Below, piece after piece: positions 33,776 to 42,421 of a stretch of 64,000 bases of DNA. Within the stretch, counting starts at the first letter, position 1. Every line of letters starts with the position of its first letter. The stretch is from UBA668 sp963720695 (GTDB lineage Bacteria > Actinomycetota > Acidimicrobiia > Acidimicrobiales > Ilumatobacteraceae), in NCBI GenBank assembly GCA_963720695.1, contig CAVRGG010000007.1:372001-436000 (forward strand), given 5' to 3'. Below the pieces are notes generated by a model, which ran no database searches, had not been told where the DNA came from, and was given only the letters and a program-made list of their open reading frames with translations. Position numbers and translations under genes: made by a program.

Positions 33776-34812
33776 GTCGCGGCCGGAACTCCTGCGGGGG
33801 CCGGTGTCTCGGGGATGTGCTGCACGCCGATGCGGCGGCGGAACACGTAGATGGACCAGCCCTGGTAGATGAGCACGATCGGGGTGAACACCGCGGCCAC
33901 CCACGTCATGATCGCCAGCGTGTGGTGGGTGGAGGCGGCGTTCGTGGTGGTCAGCGACCACGCCGGATCGAGTGAGCTCGGCATGACCTCCGGGAAGAGC
34001 ACGGTGAACAGCCCCGCCACCGCGAACACCAGCGTCGCTGCTGTGCCGATGAAGGCCCAGCCTTCGCGGCCGCGTCGGTTGGCCTCCAGTGCGGCGAGCA
34101 ACGAGACCGCGGCGAGGGCGGCGAGCACGACGAACCAGCCGCGATGCTGCGCGTCGGCGCGGTTCGAGTAGGTCCACCCGAGGAAGGCGACGGCGAACAC
34201 GGCGGCGACGATCCCGGTGCGGGCGGCGATGCCCCTCGCCCTGTCCCGAACCTCGCCAAGCGTCTTGAGCGACAGGAACACGGCGCCGTGGGTGACGAAC
34301 AGGCTGAGCGTGACCAGCCCGCCGAGGATCGAGTACGGGTTGAGCAGGTCCCAGAACGTTCCCACGTACTCCTTGTTCGCGTCGATCGCGACGCCGCGCA
34401 CGATGTTGCCGAACGCAACGCCCCACAGGATCGCCGGCAGCAGCGACCCGACGAAGATGGCGACGTCCCATCGGCTGCGCCAGCGAGCGTCGTCGCGCTT
34501 GCCGCGGAACTCGAAGGCGACGTTGCGAACGATCAGCGAGATCAAGATCAGGAACAGCGCGAGATAGAAGCCGCTGAACAGGGTCGCATACCACTCGGGG
34601 AACGCGGCGAAGGTGGCACCGCCGGCGACGAGGAGCCAGACCTCGTTGCCGTCCCACAGCGGACCGATGGTGTTGATGAGCACGCGTCGTTCCCGCTCGT
34701 TGCGGGCGAGCACGGGGAGCAGGATGCCGACGCCGAAGTCGAAGCCCTCGAGCACGAAGTACCCGATCCAGAGCACCGCGATCAGAATGAACCAGACAGT
34801 GGTGAGTTCCAT
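33772..34812 (-). CDS. cydB: Cytochrome bd ubiquinol/menaquinol oxidase subunit II
   Basis: The 346-residue membrane protein has the CydB pattern from the start: MELTTVWFILIAVLWIGYFVLEGFDFGVGILLP, then NTIGPLWDGNEVWLLVAGGATFAAFPEWYATLFSGFY and LIVRNVAFEFRGK. About eight to nine helices follow, ending in NAASTHHTLAIMTWVAAVFTPIVLIYQGWSIYVFRRR. CydB supports the haem-bearing subunit CydA in the oxygen-reducing complex. A GGAGGACA ribosome-binding site precedes the ATG, 21 nt after cydA. Confidence 0.95.
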   Translation of the reverse strand: MELTTVWFILIAVLWIGYFVLEGFDFGVGILLPVLARNERERRVLINTIGPLWDGNEVWLLVAGGATFAAFPEWYATLFSGFYLALFLILISLIVRNVAFEFRGKRDDARWRSRWDVAIFVGSLLPAILWGVAFGNIVRGVAIDANKEYVGTFWDLLNPYSILGGLVTLSLFVTHGAVFLSLKTLGEVRDRARGIAARTGIVAAVFAVAFLGWTYSNRADAQHRGWFVVLAALAAVSLLAALEANRRGREGWAFIGTAATLVFAVAGLFTVLFPEVMPSSLDPAWSLTTTNAASTHHTLAIMTWVAAVFTPIVLIYQGWSIYVFRRRIGVQHIPETPAPAGVPAAT

Positions 34813-34833
34813 GTGTTGTCCTCCTTCTCTCGG

Positions 34834-36241
34834 TCAGTACGCGAACGCCAGCGGGCGGTCGTGGTCGGGTGGTCCGTCGGCGGGTTCCTCGGGGATCTCG
34901 GGGAGCCCGTGGCGGATGGTGCGCACGAGCAGCCCCACTTCGACGACGGCGAGCGCGCCGTAGACGAGCGTGAAGCCGATCATCGAGATCCAGACCTCGG
35001 TGGCGCTGACGCTCGGCGAGACGCCGGCCGCGGTCGGCATCAGACCGAAGACGATCCACGGTTGTCGACCCATCTCGGTGAAGATCCACCCGAACGAGTT
35101 CGACGCCAGTCCCATCAGGGGCAGCGTGATCGCGGCCCACATCATGGCCTTGCCCTTGAGCGCGCCGCCCTTGTCGCATCTTCCACAGGACGAACGCCGC
35201 AACGGCGGCGGCGAGCATGCCGACGCCGATCATGAACCGGAACGTCCAGTACGTCACGGCGATGTTGGGCGTGTAGTCGCCGGGGCCGTACTTGGCCTCG
35301 TACGCGGTCTGCAGGTTGTTGATGCCCTCGACCCTGCCGTTGAAGTCGCCCGTGGCGAGGAACGACAGCATCTTGGGGATCCGGACACTGAAGGTCTCCT
35401 CGCTCCCGTCGGGCGTGCCGAGACTGAAGATCGAGAAGGATGCGCCGTCCTTGGTGTAGTAGAGCGCCTCGGCCGCCGCCATCTTCATCGGCTGCACCTC
35501 TGTCATCACCTTGGCCTGACGATCACCGGTGACGGCCAGCGCCAGGGCGGCGATCACGATGGTGATGCCGCCGACCTTGGCCGCACCGCGGAACGCATCG
35601 GTGTCGCGGTGCCGGTGACGGATGAGGTTCCACATCGCGACGCCGAGCACGAGTCCGCCGGCCGTGAGGAACGCGCCGGCGATCGTGTGGGGGAAGGTGA
35701 CCAGCACGACCTTGTTGGTGAGCACGGCTCCGAAGTCGGTGAGCTCGGCGCGACCCTTCGCCGTGTTCAGCGTGTAGCCCACCGGATTCTGCATGAAGGA
35801 GTTGGCGGCGAGGATGAAGTACGCCGAGAGCATCGTCCCGGTGGCGGCGATCCAGATGGTGGCGAGGTGCACGCGCTTGGACAGGCGATCCCAGCCGAAG
35901 ATCCACAGACCGAGGAACGTCGACTCGAGGAAGAAGGCGAGCAGTCCTTCGATGGCGAGCGGTGCACCGAAGATGTCACCCACGAAACGCGAGTAGTCGC
36001 TCCAGTTCATCCCGAACTGGAACTCCTGGACGATGCCCGTGACCACACCCATCGCGAAGTTGATGAGGAACAACTTGCCGAAGTACTTCGTGAGCCGGAG
36101 GTACTTGGGCTTCCCGGTGCGATACCACGCGGTCTGGAATCCTGCGACGAGGAACGCCATGCCGATCGTGAGTGGGACGAAGAAGAAGTGATACACGGTG
36201 GTGATCCCGAACTGCCACCTCGCAAGATTCAGGGAATCCAT
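34834..36241 (-). CDS. cydA: Cytochrome bd oxidase subunit I, interrupted by a frameshift
   Basis: CydA carries haems b558, b595 and d and reduces oxygen with quinol. The first frame gives MDSLNLARWQFGITTVYHFFFVPLTIGMAF with the haem-ligand His, GIVQEFQFGMNWSDYSRFVGDIFGAPLAIEGLLAFFLESTF with the conserved Glu residues, and ends in VLWKMR. The second frame begins DKGGALKGKAMMW and has the GWIFTEMGRQPWIVFGLMPT quinol-loop region to the end. Dropping one base near 35176 (or adding two) restores a 468-residue protein with a short Q-loop. All ligands are intact, so an assembly error is likely. GAGAGGAG precedes the ATG. Confidence 0.92.
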
Positions 36242-36279
36242 GGATGCTCCTCTCGACGCGCGTCTTGATCATGCTCGCA

Positions 36280-36313
36280 GGAATACCCTCGGGGGTGTCG
36301 GGACCTTGGTCCC
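36280..36313 (-). promoter_or_regulatory. cydABDC promoter with DosR-like box and ATACCC palindrome
   Basis: GGGACC-TT-GGTCCC-type palindrome at 36300-36313 (reads GGGACCAAGGTCCC on the minus strand) resembles the DosR/DevR dormancy box GGGACTWWWGTCCC. It is followed after 14 nt by TATTCC (36285-36280), a candidate -10. A second near-palindrome, ATACCC-4 nt-GGGTGT (36283-36298), overlaps that box and differs at 2 of 16 positions from the one at 11129. Confidence 0.5.
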
Positions 36314-36331
36314 ATCGTGGTGAGACAACGG

Positions 36332-39300
36332 TCACACTTCGAGCGACGAGATCACTTTCGAGATCTTTGCAGCACTGGTGCCCCTGGTCGCGCCGAGCGA
36401 CTGGGCGAACACGCTCACCCGCAGCTCTTCCAGCGCCCACCCGACGTCGACCATGTCGGCGGTCACCTGCTCGCGCGGTGTGCGCTGGAGCAGGGCGACG
36501 TAGCGCTGCTCCAGGGCGAGGACGTCGCGAAGGTGGGACTGGTCGCGCAGTGGTGCCTCGGGCACCTTGGCCAGCCTCACGTCGATGCCCTTCACGTACC
36601 GCAGCACGTCGGGCAGACGTGCCGGTGCGGTGGCCGCGACGAATCCCCGCCGCACGAGCCGGGAGAGCTGGGCGCGGGCGTCCTGTGCGGAGGTGGCGAC
36701 GGCAGGGGCGACCAGCCGGTCGAGCCGGGCGGTGACAGCGTTCGCCGCCGCGCAGATCTCCCCGGCCAGGCGCAGCGCAGTGGCCGCGTGGTCGGCCATC
36801 TCGTCGCGTGCCGCGGCGACGAGGTCGTCGAAGCCGGCCTTCGTCCACACCGCGCCGCCGTGGTCGGACATGATCCGGTCGGCGGCCGACACGAGGCAGT
36901 CGGCCTCCAGTTCGTCGAGCGGTTGCACCCCGGCGCGGGCGATGGCGAGCTTGGTCTGGTTCGTGAGGTCGCGCTCCAACGCTCGCCGGGACACCGGCAC
37001 CGTGAGCAGCAGCAGCCGCCGAACGCCGGCCCGCATCACCTTGGCCTGCAGCTCGGGACTGGTGAGCGCGCGGATGCTGACGCTGTCGCCGTCGTCGAGC
37101 AGCGCCGGGTAGCCGCGCAGGACGATGCCGTCGCGAGCGGATTCGACGAGCATGGGGAGGTCCCCGAAGTCCCAGCTGGTGATGCCGCGGCGTTCGTCGA
37201 TGGCGGTGCCGGTGGCGATCGCTGTCCGGACCTTGGGCGCCAGCCGATCGCGGAGGAGCGCGAGATCCTTGCCGATGGCGAGCGGAGCGCCATCGTCGCC
37301 GTCGACGGAGTACGTGACGCGGAGGTGGGCAGGAACCTTTCCGATGTCGAACGCCCGGGGCGGCACGCGCACCCCGGCGACCTCGTGGACCGCGTCGGAG
37401 AGCGCGACCACCAGCGATCCGTTCGGCGGGCCGTTGCGGCGCAGGGCGTGGGCGACGCGTTCGGTCGTCTCTGCCATGGGGACGAGCTCGCGGCGGTGCT
37501 CCTTGGGGAGCGACTTCATCAACGCGGCCACGAGCTCGTCGCGTAGCCCTGGCACCTGCCAGTCGAAGCCGTCGTCAGTGATCTGATTCAGCGCGGCGAC
37601 GGGGAGGTGCACGGTGACGCCATCGGACGGGTCGCCTGGATCGAAGCGGTAGGTCACCGCCAGCTCCAGCTCGCCCTGGCGCCAGCGCCCGGGGAAGTCG
37701 TCGGCGCTCACCGCGCCGTCGCCCAGGAAGTGCTCGGTCCTCATCGTGAGCAGGTCCGGTTGCTGCGCTCGCGCGGTGCGCCACCAGCGGTCGAAGTGCC
37801 GGGTCGTGACCACCTCGGGGCCGACGCGGGCGTCGTAGAACGCGTGCACGGCGTCGTCGTCGACGAGGTCGGCCCTGCGCAGGCGCTCACTCATCCCGGC
37901 GAGGTCGGCGAGGAAGCGCCGATTGGTCTCCCAGAACTTCTGTCGAGTGGTCCAGTCGCCCTCCACGAGCGCGCAGCGGATGAACATCCTCCGCGCCTCG
38001 ACCGGGTCCACCCGGTCGTAGCCGATGGTGCGGGACACGATCGGCAACCCGTAGAGCGTGACCTGCTCGCGGCAGACCGCGCCGCCTCGGCGTGGGTCCC
38101 AGCGTGGTTCACCGTAGGAACGCTTGGCGAGATGACCGCCGAGGGACTCCGCCCACTCCGGCTGCACGTCGGCGAGGACCCTGCCCCACAGGCGGTTCGT
38201 CTCCACCAGCTCGGCGGCGATGACCCATCGGGGGAGCGACTTGGCGAGCGCGGACCCCTGGCCGATCGCGAACTTCGAGCCGTGGGCGCCCTTGTACTCG
38301 CGCGTGGTGCCGTCGCGCATGCCGAGGTGGCTCAGCAGTCCGCTGAGCAGCGCCTGGTGCACGCGGTCGGGGTGGCCTTTCTCGCTGCCCTGGCGGATGT
38401 CGAGCTGGCCCGCCACCTGGCGCAGCTGGCTGAACAGGTCCTGCCACTCGCGCACCCGCAGGTAGTTGAGGTACTCGCTGCGGCACAGCTTGCGGAACTG
38501 GCTGCTGCCCAGCTCCTGTTGACGCTCGCGGAGGTGATCCCACAGCGCGACGAGCGTGAGGAAGTCGCTGCCCGGCACCACGAACCGTCGATGGAGCTCG
38601 TCCGCAGCGGCGCGGTGCTCGGCGGGACGCTCTCGTGGGTCCTGGATGCTGAGCGCTGCCGCGATGATCAGCACCTCGCGCACGCACCCGTGGCGGTCGG
38701 CCTCCAGCACCATGCGACCGAGCCGGGGATCGACCGGCAGCCGGGCGAGCCGTCGGCCGAGCGGCGTCAGGCGGCGCAGCCCGTCGGCGGACTCGGGGTC
38801 CATCGCACCGAGCTCCTCGAGCAGTGCGTAGCCGTCTCGCACGGCGCGCTGGTCCGGAGGGTCGAGGAAGGGGAACGCGGCGACGTCGCCGAGCCCCAGC
38901 GCGGTCATCTGCAGGATCACCGACGCGAGGTTGGTGCGCAGGATCTCCGGCTCGGTGAAGGCGTCGCGGGCGGCGAAGTCGTCCTCCGAGTAGAGCCGCA
39001 CGGCGATGCCGGGGGCGACGCGACCGCAGCGGCCGGCGCGCTGGTTCGCGGACGCCTGCGACACCGGCTCGATCGGCAGTCGCTGCACCTTGAGCCGGTG
39101 GCTGTAGCGGCTGATCCGCGCCGTGCCGGCGTCGACGACGTAGCGCACCCCGGGCACCGTGAGCGAGGTCTCGGCGACGTTGGTGCTCAGCACGATGCGG
39201 CGACCGCGGTGGCTCTGGAAGATGCGGTGCTGCTCGACGGCGGACAGCCGGGCGTAGAGCGGGAGCACCTCGACGAGGTCGCTGCGCTGTTGCGACTGAC

Positions 39301-40102
39301 GCCGGAGCGCATCGGCGATGTCGTGGATCTCGCGTTCGCCACTGAGGAACACCAGCACGTCGCCGTCGCCCGCATCCGCCAGTTCGTCCACCGCGTCGAG
39401 GACGGCGTGCACCTGGTCGCGATCGTCGTCGGGGTCGTCGTCGCGAGGACCGTACGGGCGGTAGCGGACCTCGACGGGATAGGTGCGCCCGCTGACCTCG
39501 ACCACGGGCGCGCCATCGAAGTGCTCGCTGAAGCGTTGGGTGTCGATGGTCGCCGAGGTGACGATGAGCTTCAGATCGGGGCGGCGGGGGAGCAGCTGCT
39601 TGAGGTAGCCGAGCAGGAAGTCGATGTTCAGGCTGCGCTCGTGGGCCTCGTCGATGATGAGCGTGTCGTACCGACGCAGGGTCCGATCCCGCTGGATCTC
39701 GGCGAGCAGGATGCCGTCGGTCATCACCTTGACGAGGGTGCCCGGACCGACGTGATCGGTGAAGCGGACGGTGTACCCGACGGCGCCGCCCAGTTCGGTG
39801 CCCAGTTCCTCGGCCACTCGCTCGGCGATCGTGCGTGCCGCGACGCGTCGGGGTTGGGTGTGGCCGATCAGCCCGTCGACGCCGCGTCCGAGGTCGAGGC
39901 ACAGCTTGGGCAGCTGCGTGCTCTTCCCCGAACCGGTCTCGCCGGCGACGATGACCACCTGGTGATCGCGGATGGCTGCCAGGAGATCGTCACGTCGCTC
40001 GGCGATCGGGAGGTCCGGCGGGCTGGCGAGCGATCCCGAGGCGCGCAGGGAGGCGAGTGTCGCGGCGCGCGAATCGACCTCGGTGCTGCGGGCTTTGGCC
40101 AT
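36332..40102 (-). CDS. hrpA: ATP-dependent RNA helicase HrpA
   Basis: The 1256-residue protein is a DEAH-box helicase: Walker A GETGSGKST, TQPRRVAARTIAERVAEE, DGILLAEIQRD, the DEAH box IIDEAHERSLN, SATID, STNVAETSLTVPGVRYVVD and QRAGRCGRVAPG appear in order within the first 470 residues, followed by HA2, OB-fold and the long HrpA-specific C-terminal domain (DUF3418). E. coli HrpA is about 1300 residues and helps rescue stalled ribosomes by acting on mRNA. ATG 40102 is the most conservative start; ATG 40117 is possible. It is divergent from the cytochrome c gene, 21 nt away, and upstream of cydA in the same direction. Confidence 0.94.
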   Translation of the reverse strand: MAKARSTEVDSRAATLASLRASGSLASPPDLPIAERRDDLLAAIRDHQVVIVAGETGSGKSTQLPKLCLDLGRGVDGLIGHTQPRRVAARTIAERVAEELGTELGGAVGYTVRFTDHVGPGTLVKVMTDGILLAEIQRDRTLRRYDTLIIDEAHERSLNIDFLLGYLKQLLPRRPDLKLIVTSATIDTQRFSEHFDGAPVVEVSGRTYPVEVRYRPYGPRDDDPDDDRDQVHAVLDAVDELADAGDGDVLVFLSGEREIHDIADALRRQSQQRSDLVEVLPLYARLSAVEQHRIFQSHRGRRIVLSTNVAETSLTVPGVRYVVDAGTARISRYSHRLKVQRLPIEPVSQASANQRAGRCGRVAPGIAVRLYSEDDFAARDAFTEPEILRTNLASVILQMTALGLGDVAAFPFLDPPDQRAVRDGYALLEELGAMDPESADGLRRLTPLGRRLARLPVDPRLGRMVLEADRHGCVREVLIIAAALSIQDPRERPAEHRAAADELHRRFVVPGSDFLTLVALWDHLRERQQELGSSQFRKLCRSEYLNYLRVREWQDLFSQLRQVAGQLDIRQGSEKGHPDRVHQALLSGLLSHLGMRDGTTREYKGAHGSKFAIGQGSALAKSLPRWVIAAELVETNRLWGRVLADVQPEWAESLGGHLAKRSYGEPRWDPRRGGAVCREQVTLYGLPIVSRTIGYDRVDPVEARRMFIRCALVEGDWTTRQKFWETNRRFLADLAGMSERLRRADLVDDDAVHAFYDARVGPEVVTTRHFDRWWRTARAQQPDLLTMRTEHFLGDGAVSADDFPGRWRQGELELAVTYRFDPGDPSDGVTVHLPVAALNQITDDGFDWQVPGLRDELVAALMKSLPKEHRRELVPMAETTERVAHALRRNGPPNGSLVVALSDAVHEVAGVRVPPRAFDIGKVPAHLRVTYSVDGDDGAPLAIGKDLALLRDRLAPKVRTAIATGTAIDERRGITSWDFGDLPMLVESARDGIVLRGYPALLDDGDSVSIRALTSPELQAKVMRAGVRRLLLLTVPVSRRALERDLTNQTKLAIARAGVQPLDELEADCLVSAADRIMSDHGGAVWTKAGFDDLVAAARDEMADHAATALRLAGEICAAANAVTARLDRLVAPAVATSAQDARAQLSRLVRRGFVAATAPARLPDVLRYVKGIDVRLAKVPEAPLRDQSHLRDVLALEQRYVALLQRTPREQVTADMVDVGWALEELRVSVFAQSLGATRGTSAAKISKVISSLEV

Positions 40103-40123
40103 GTCGCCCGCCAGCATGGCACC

Positions 40124-40531
40124 ATGGAGGGCGTGGTCCACACGACGATTTCCCGGCGCCTGCTCCGAGTGGCACCGACGGCGTTCGTGGCAGCGGGAGC
40201 GGTGGCGGCGTCGTTGATCATCGCCGCCTGCGGCAAGGACAAGGACGAGTCGAACCTGCCGGGCCTCGGCCTCGCCCGCGACTACGGGTGCATGGCGTGC
40301 CACAGTCCGACCGGCGCGGTCGGTGTCGGCCCGGCGTGGAACGGCTTGTACGGCTCGCAGGTCGAGCTCGAGGACGGCTCGATCGTGACGGTCGATCGCG
40401 ACTTCCTCGTGAGGGCGATCGAGGACCCGCCGGCGCAGGTGCCCAAGGGCAACAAGATCCCGATGCCGATCAACCGCGTTCCCGACGCCGACGTCCAGAA
40501 GATCGTGGACTACATCGTGTCGTTGAAGTAG
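40124..40531 (+). CDS. Lipoprotein c-type cytochrome
   Basis: This 135-residue protein has a signal peptide with lipobox IIAAC (Cys near residue 33), so it should be tethered to the outer face of the cytoplasmic membrane. The class I cytochrome c domain has the haem motif CMACH after LARDYG, GVGPAWNGLYGSQVELEDGS, and KIPMP supplying the axial Met, then DVQKIVDYIVSLK. The small domain resembles the cytochrome domain of oxidase subunit II, so electron transfer to a terminal oxidase is plausible; no partner oxidase of that type is in the window. The stop lies inside a tandem repeat. Confidence 0.88.
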   Translation: MEGVVHTTISRRLLRVAPTAFVAAGAVAASLIIAACGKDKDESNLPGLGLARDYGCMACHSPTGAVGVGPAWNGLYGSQVELEDGSIVTVDRDFLVRAIEDPPAQVPKGNKIPMPINRVPDADVQKIVDYIVSLK

Positions 40532-40563
40532 CGCGTGTCGTTGAAGTAGCGCGTGTCGTTGAA
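40516..40563 (+). repeat. Tandem 18-bp repeat across the cytochrome c stop codon
   Basis: The unit CGTGTCGTTGAAGTAGCG occurs at 40516 and 40534 and partly (12 nt) at 40552. It duplicates the last codons (VSLK-stop), so each copy carries a stop codon in the same frame. Confidence 0.85.
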
Positions 40564-40571
40564 AGAGGTGC

Positions 40572-41555
40572 TCAGCCGAGCGAGGGCGGCAGCAGCACGG
40601 CGCCCATGGCGTGGATGACGCCGTTGGTGGCCTGGATGTTCTGGACGGCGATCGGGTTGCCGTTGATCAGCCAGTTGCCGTTGGCGTCCTTGGTCGTGGT
40701 GAGGTCCTCGCCCTGGACGGTCTTCAGCGTGCCGCCGTCCTCGAACTGATCCGTGGTGATCTTGCCGGCCACGACGTGGTAGGTGAGCACGGTGGTGAGC
40801 AGGCCCGAAGGGTCGTTGAGGGCGGCGTTGAGGGTCGCAGGGGGCAGTGCCTCGAAGGCGGCGTCGACGGGGGCGAAGACCGTGAACGGACCGTCGCCCT
40901 GCAGCGTCTCGACCAGCTTCGCCGCGGTGACTGCGTCGACCAGGGTGCCGAACCCGGCGTCCTTGAACGTCACGGCGACATCGACGATGTTGCCGACGGC
41001 GGGCACGAGCACGTCACCCATCACGTACACGTAGCCGTTGGTGGCCTCGACGCCGATGCCCATCGGGTTGCCGTCGACGAAGAACTGGTCGCCGACCTTG
41101 GTGACGGTCAGCGTGTCGCCGGCGAGCGTGGTCAGTTCGCCTTCCTTCATCTGATCGGGGGTGATGGTGCCGTCGACGACATGGTGCTTGAGGACGGTGT
41201 CGAGCACGTCGGGGTTGTCCTGCACGGTGTGCAGCACGTCGAGTGGCAGCTTGGCGAAGGCGTCGTCGGTCGGAGCGAACACGGTGAAGGGCCCGCCGCG
41301 CAACGCGTCGACCAACCCGGCATCGACGACCAGGCCCGCGAGCTCGGTGAACACGTGACCGGTGAGGGCCGTGGCGACGATGTCGCCCAGCGGCAACGGA
41401 GTCTCCGTGGTGGTCGTCGCCGCGATCGGGGCGGTGGTGCCGGTGGACGAGGTGGTGACCGCGTCGTTCGGATCGTTCGAGCACGCCGCTGCCGTGAAGG
41501 CCAGCAACGTGGTGACGGCAACGACGCGGCGGATGGGGCGGCGGGGGTGAGGCAT
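40572..41555 (-). CDS. Two-domain fasciclin (FAS1) lipoprotein
   Basis: The 327-residue product has a signal peptide ending in FTAAAC, a Thr-rich linker, and two FAS1 domains: about residues 55-190 (DIVATALTGHVFTELAGLVVDAGL, FTVFAPTDDAFAKLP, VLKHHVVDGTI, ATNGYVYVMGDVLVP) and 195-327 (VTFKDAGFGTLVDAV, FTVFAPVDAAFEALP, TYHVVAGKI, ATNGVIHAMGAVLLP). FAS1 domains mediate adhesion or ligand binding outside the cell. ATG 41555 was chosen because it gives a normal signal peptide; longer starts would not. It faces the cytochrome c gene tail to tail. Confidence 0.92.
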   Translation of the reverse strand: MPHPRRPIRRVVAVTTLLAFTAAACSNDPNDAVTTSSTGTTAPIAATTTTETPLPLGDIVATALTGHVFTELAGLVVDAGLVDALRGGPFTVFAPTDDAFAKLPLDVLHTVQDNPDVLDTVLKHHVVDGTITPDQMKEGELTTLAGDTLTVTKVGDQFFVDGNPMGIGVEATNGYVYVMGDVLVPAVGNIVDVAVTFKDAGFGTLVDAVTAAKLVETLQGDGPFTVFAPVDAAFEALPPATLNAALNDPSGLLTTVLTYHVVAGKITTDQFEDGGTLKTVQGEDLTTTKDANGNWLINGNPIAVQNIQATNGVIHAMGAVLLPPSLG

Positions 41556-41630
41556 GCGGTTCACGGACACGTGGTCGACGGTAGTGGTGGCTCCCTGAGC
41601 GCTGTCAGGGGCGCGCGGCATGTAGGGGAT

Positions 41631-41665
41631 GGGACTAAAGGCCCTACGCGGTGCCGATCTACAGT
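41631..41665 (+). promoter_or_regulatory. DosR-like box with leaderless -10
   Basis: GGGACTAAAGGCCC (41631-41644) differs from GGGACTWWWGTCCC at one position. TACAGT (41660-41665) follows after 15 nt and lies exactly 6 nt before GTG 41672. The same box is 76 nt upstream of the divergent fasciclin start. Confidence 0.5.
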
Positions 41666-41671
41666 GAGCCC

Positions 41672-42421
41672 GTGACCGATCTGGAGCAGGAGTATTCGCC
41701 GAGCTCACGGGTCGGAGGGAGCGCGGAGCCGTTCATCGAGGAGTACGGGCGCCGGTCCGACCTCGTCGCTCGATCGCTGGGTGATCGCATCGTCGAGGTC
41801 GAAGGTGGGTCGCGGTTCGTGGAGGCCCGGCCCGGCGCACCGCTGTCGATCTTCGTGCACGGCGGCTACTGGCAGGCCTTGAGCGCGGCCGAGTCGATGT
41901 TCCTGGCGACGCCGGCGCTCGACCTCGGCTGGTCGTTCGCCGCCGTGGAGTACACGCTCGCCCCGGCCGCGACGGTGGAACAGATGGTGGTCGAGTGCTC
42001 CGCGGCGATCGGTCGGCTCGTCGACCGCCTCCGCCCGGCCAAGGTCGTGCTCTCGGGTCACTCCGCCGGAGCGCACCTCGTGGCGATGACGGCACTCGTC
42101 GCGCCGGCGCCTGTGTCCGTGGACCGCGTCGTGCTCGTGAGTGGCGTGTTCGACCTTCGCCCACTGCGGCACACGTCGGTCAACGAGCCGTTGGCGCTCG
42201 ACGAGGCTCGGGCGGTGGCCCTGAGCCCGGCGCTCGCCGGGGTGCAGGGCACGGCGCCGACGGCGGTGGTGTGGGGCGAGGACGACACCGACGCGTTCCG
42301 CCGGCAGAGCCGGGAGTACGCGGCGCACCTTCGAGCGGCGGGACTCGACGTGACCGAGCACGAACACGCCGGCCGCCACCATTTCGACATCGTCGAGGAG
42401 ATCGCGGGGTACATGGCATGA
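41672..42421 (+). CDS. Alpha/beta hydrolase (kynurenine formamidase-like)
   Basis: The 249-residue enzyme has IFVHGGYWQALS (oxyanion-hole HGG with the GYW typical of kynurenine formamidase-like esterases), the nucleophile elbow VVLSGHSAGAHLVA, an acid in VVWGEDDTDAFR and the catalytic His in AGRHHFDIVEE. Members hydrolyse arylformamides or small esters. GTG 41672 is preferred to GTG 41651 since a TACAGT box lies 6 nt upstream. Its stop overlaps the GMC oxidoreductase start (ATGA), suggesting the two act on a common substrate. No tryptophan catabolic genes are adjacent. Confidence 0.85.
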   Translation: MTDLEQEYSPSSRVGGSAEPFIEEYGRRSDLVARSLGDRIVEVEGGSRFVEARPGAPLSIFVHGGYWQALSAAESMFLATPALDLGWSFAAVEYTLAPAATVEQMVVECSAAIGRLVDRLRPAKVVLSGHSAGAHLVAMTALVAPAPVSVDRVVLVSGVFDLRPLRHTSVNEPLALDEARAVALSPALAGVQGTAPTAVVWGEDDTDAFRRQSREYAAHLRAAGLDVTEHEHAGRHHFDIVEEIAGYMA

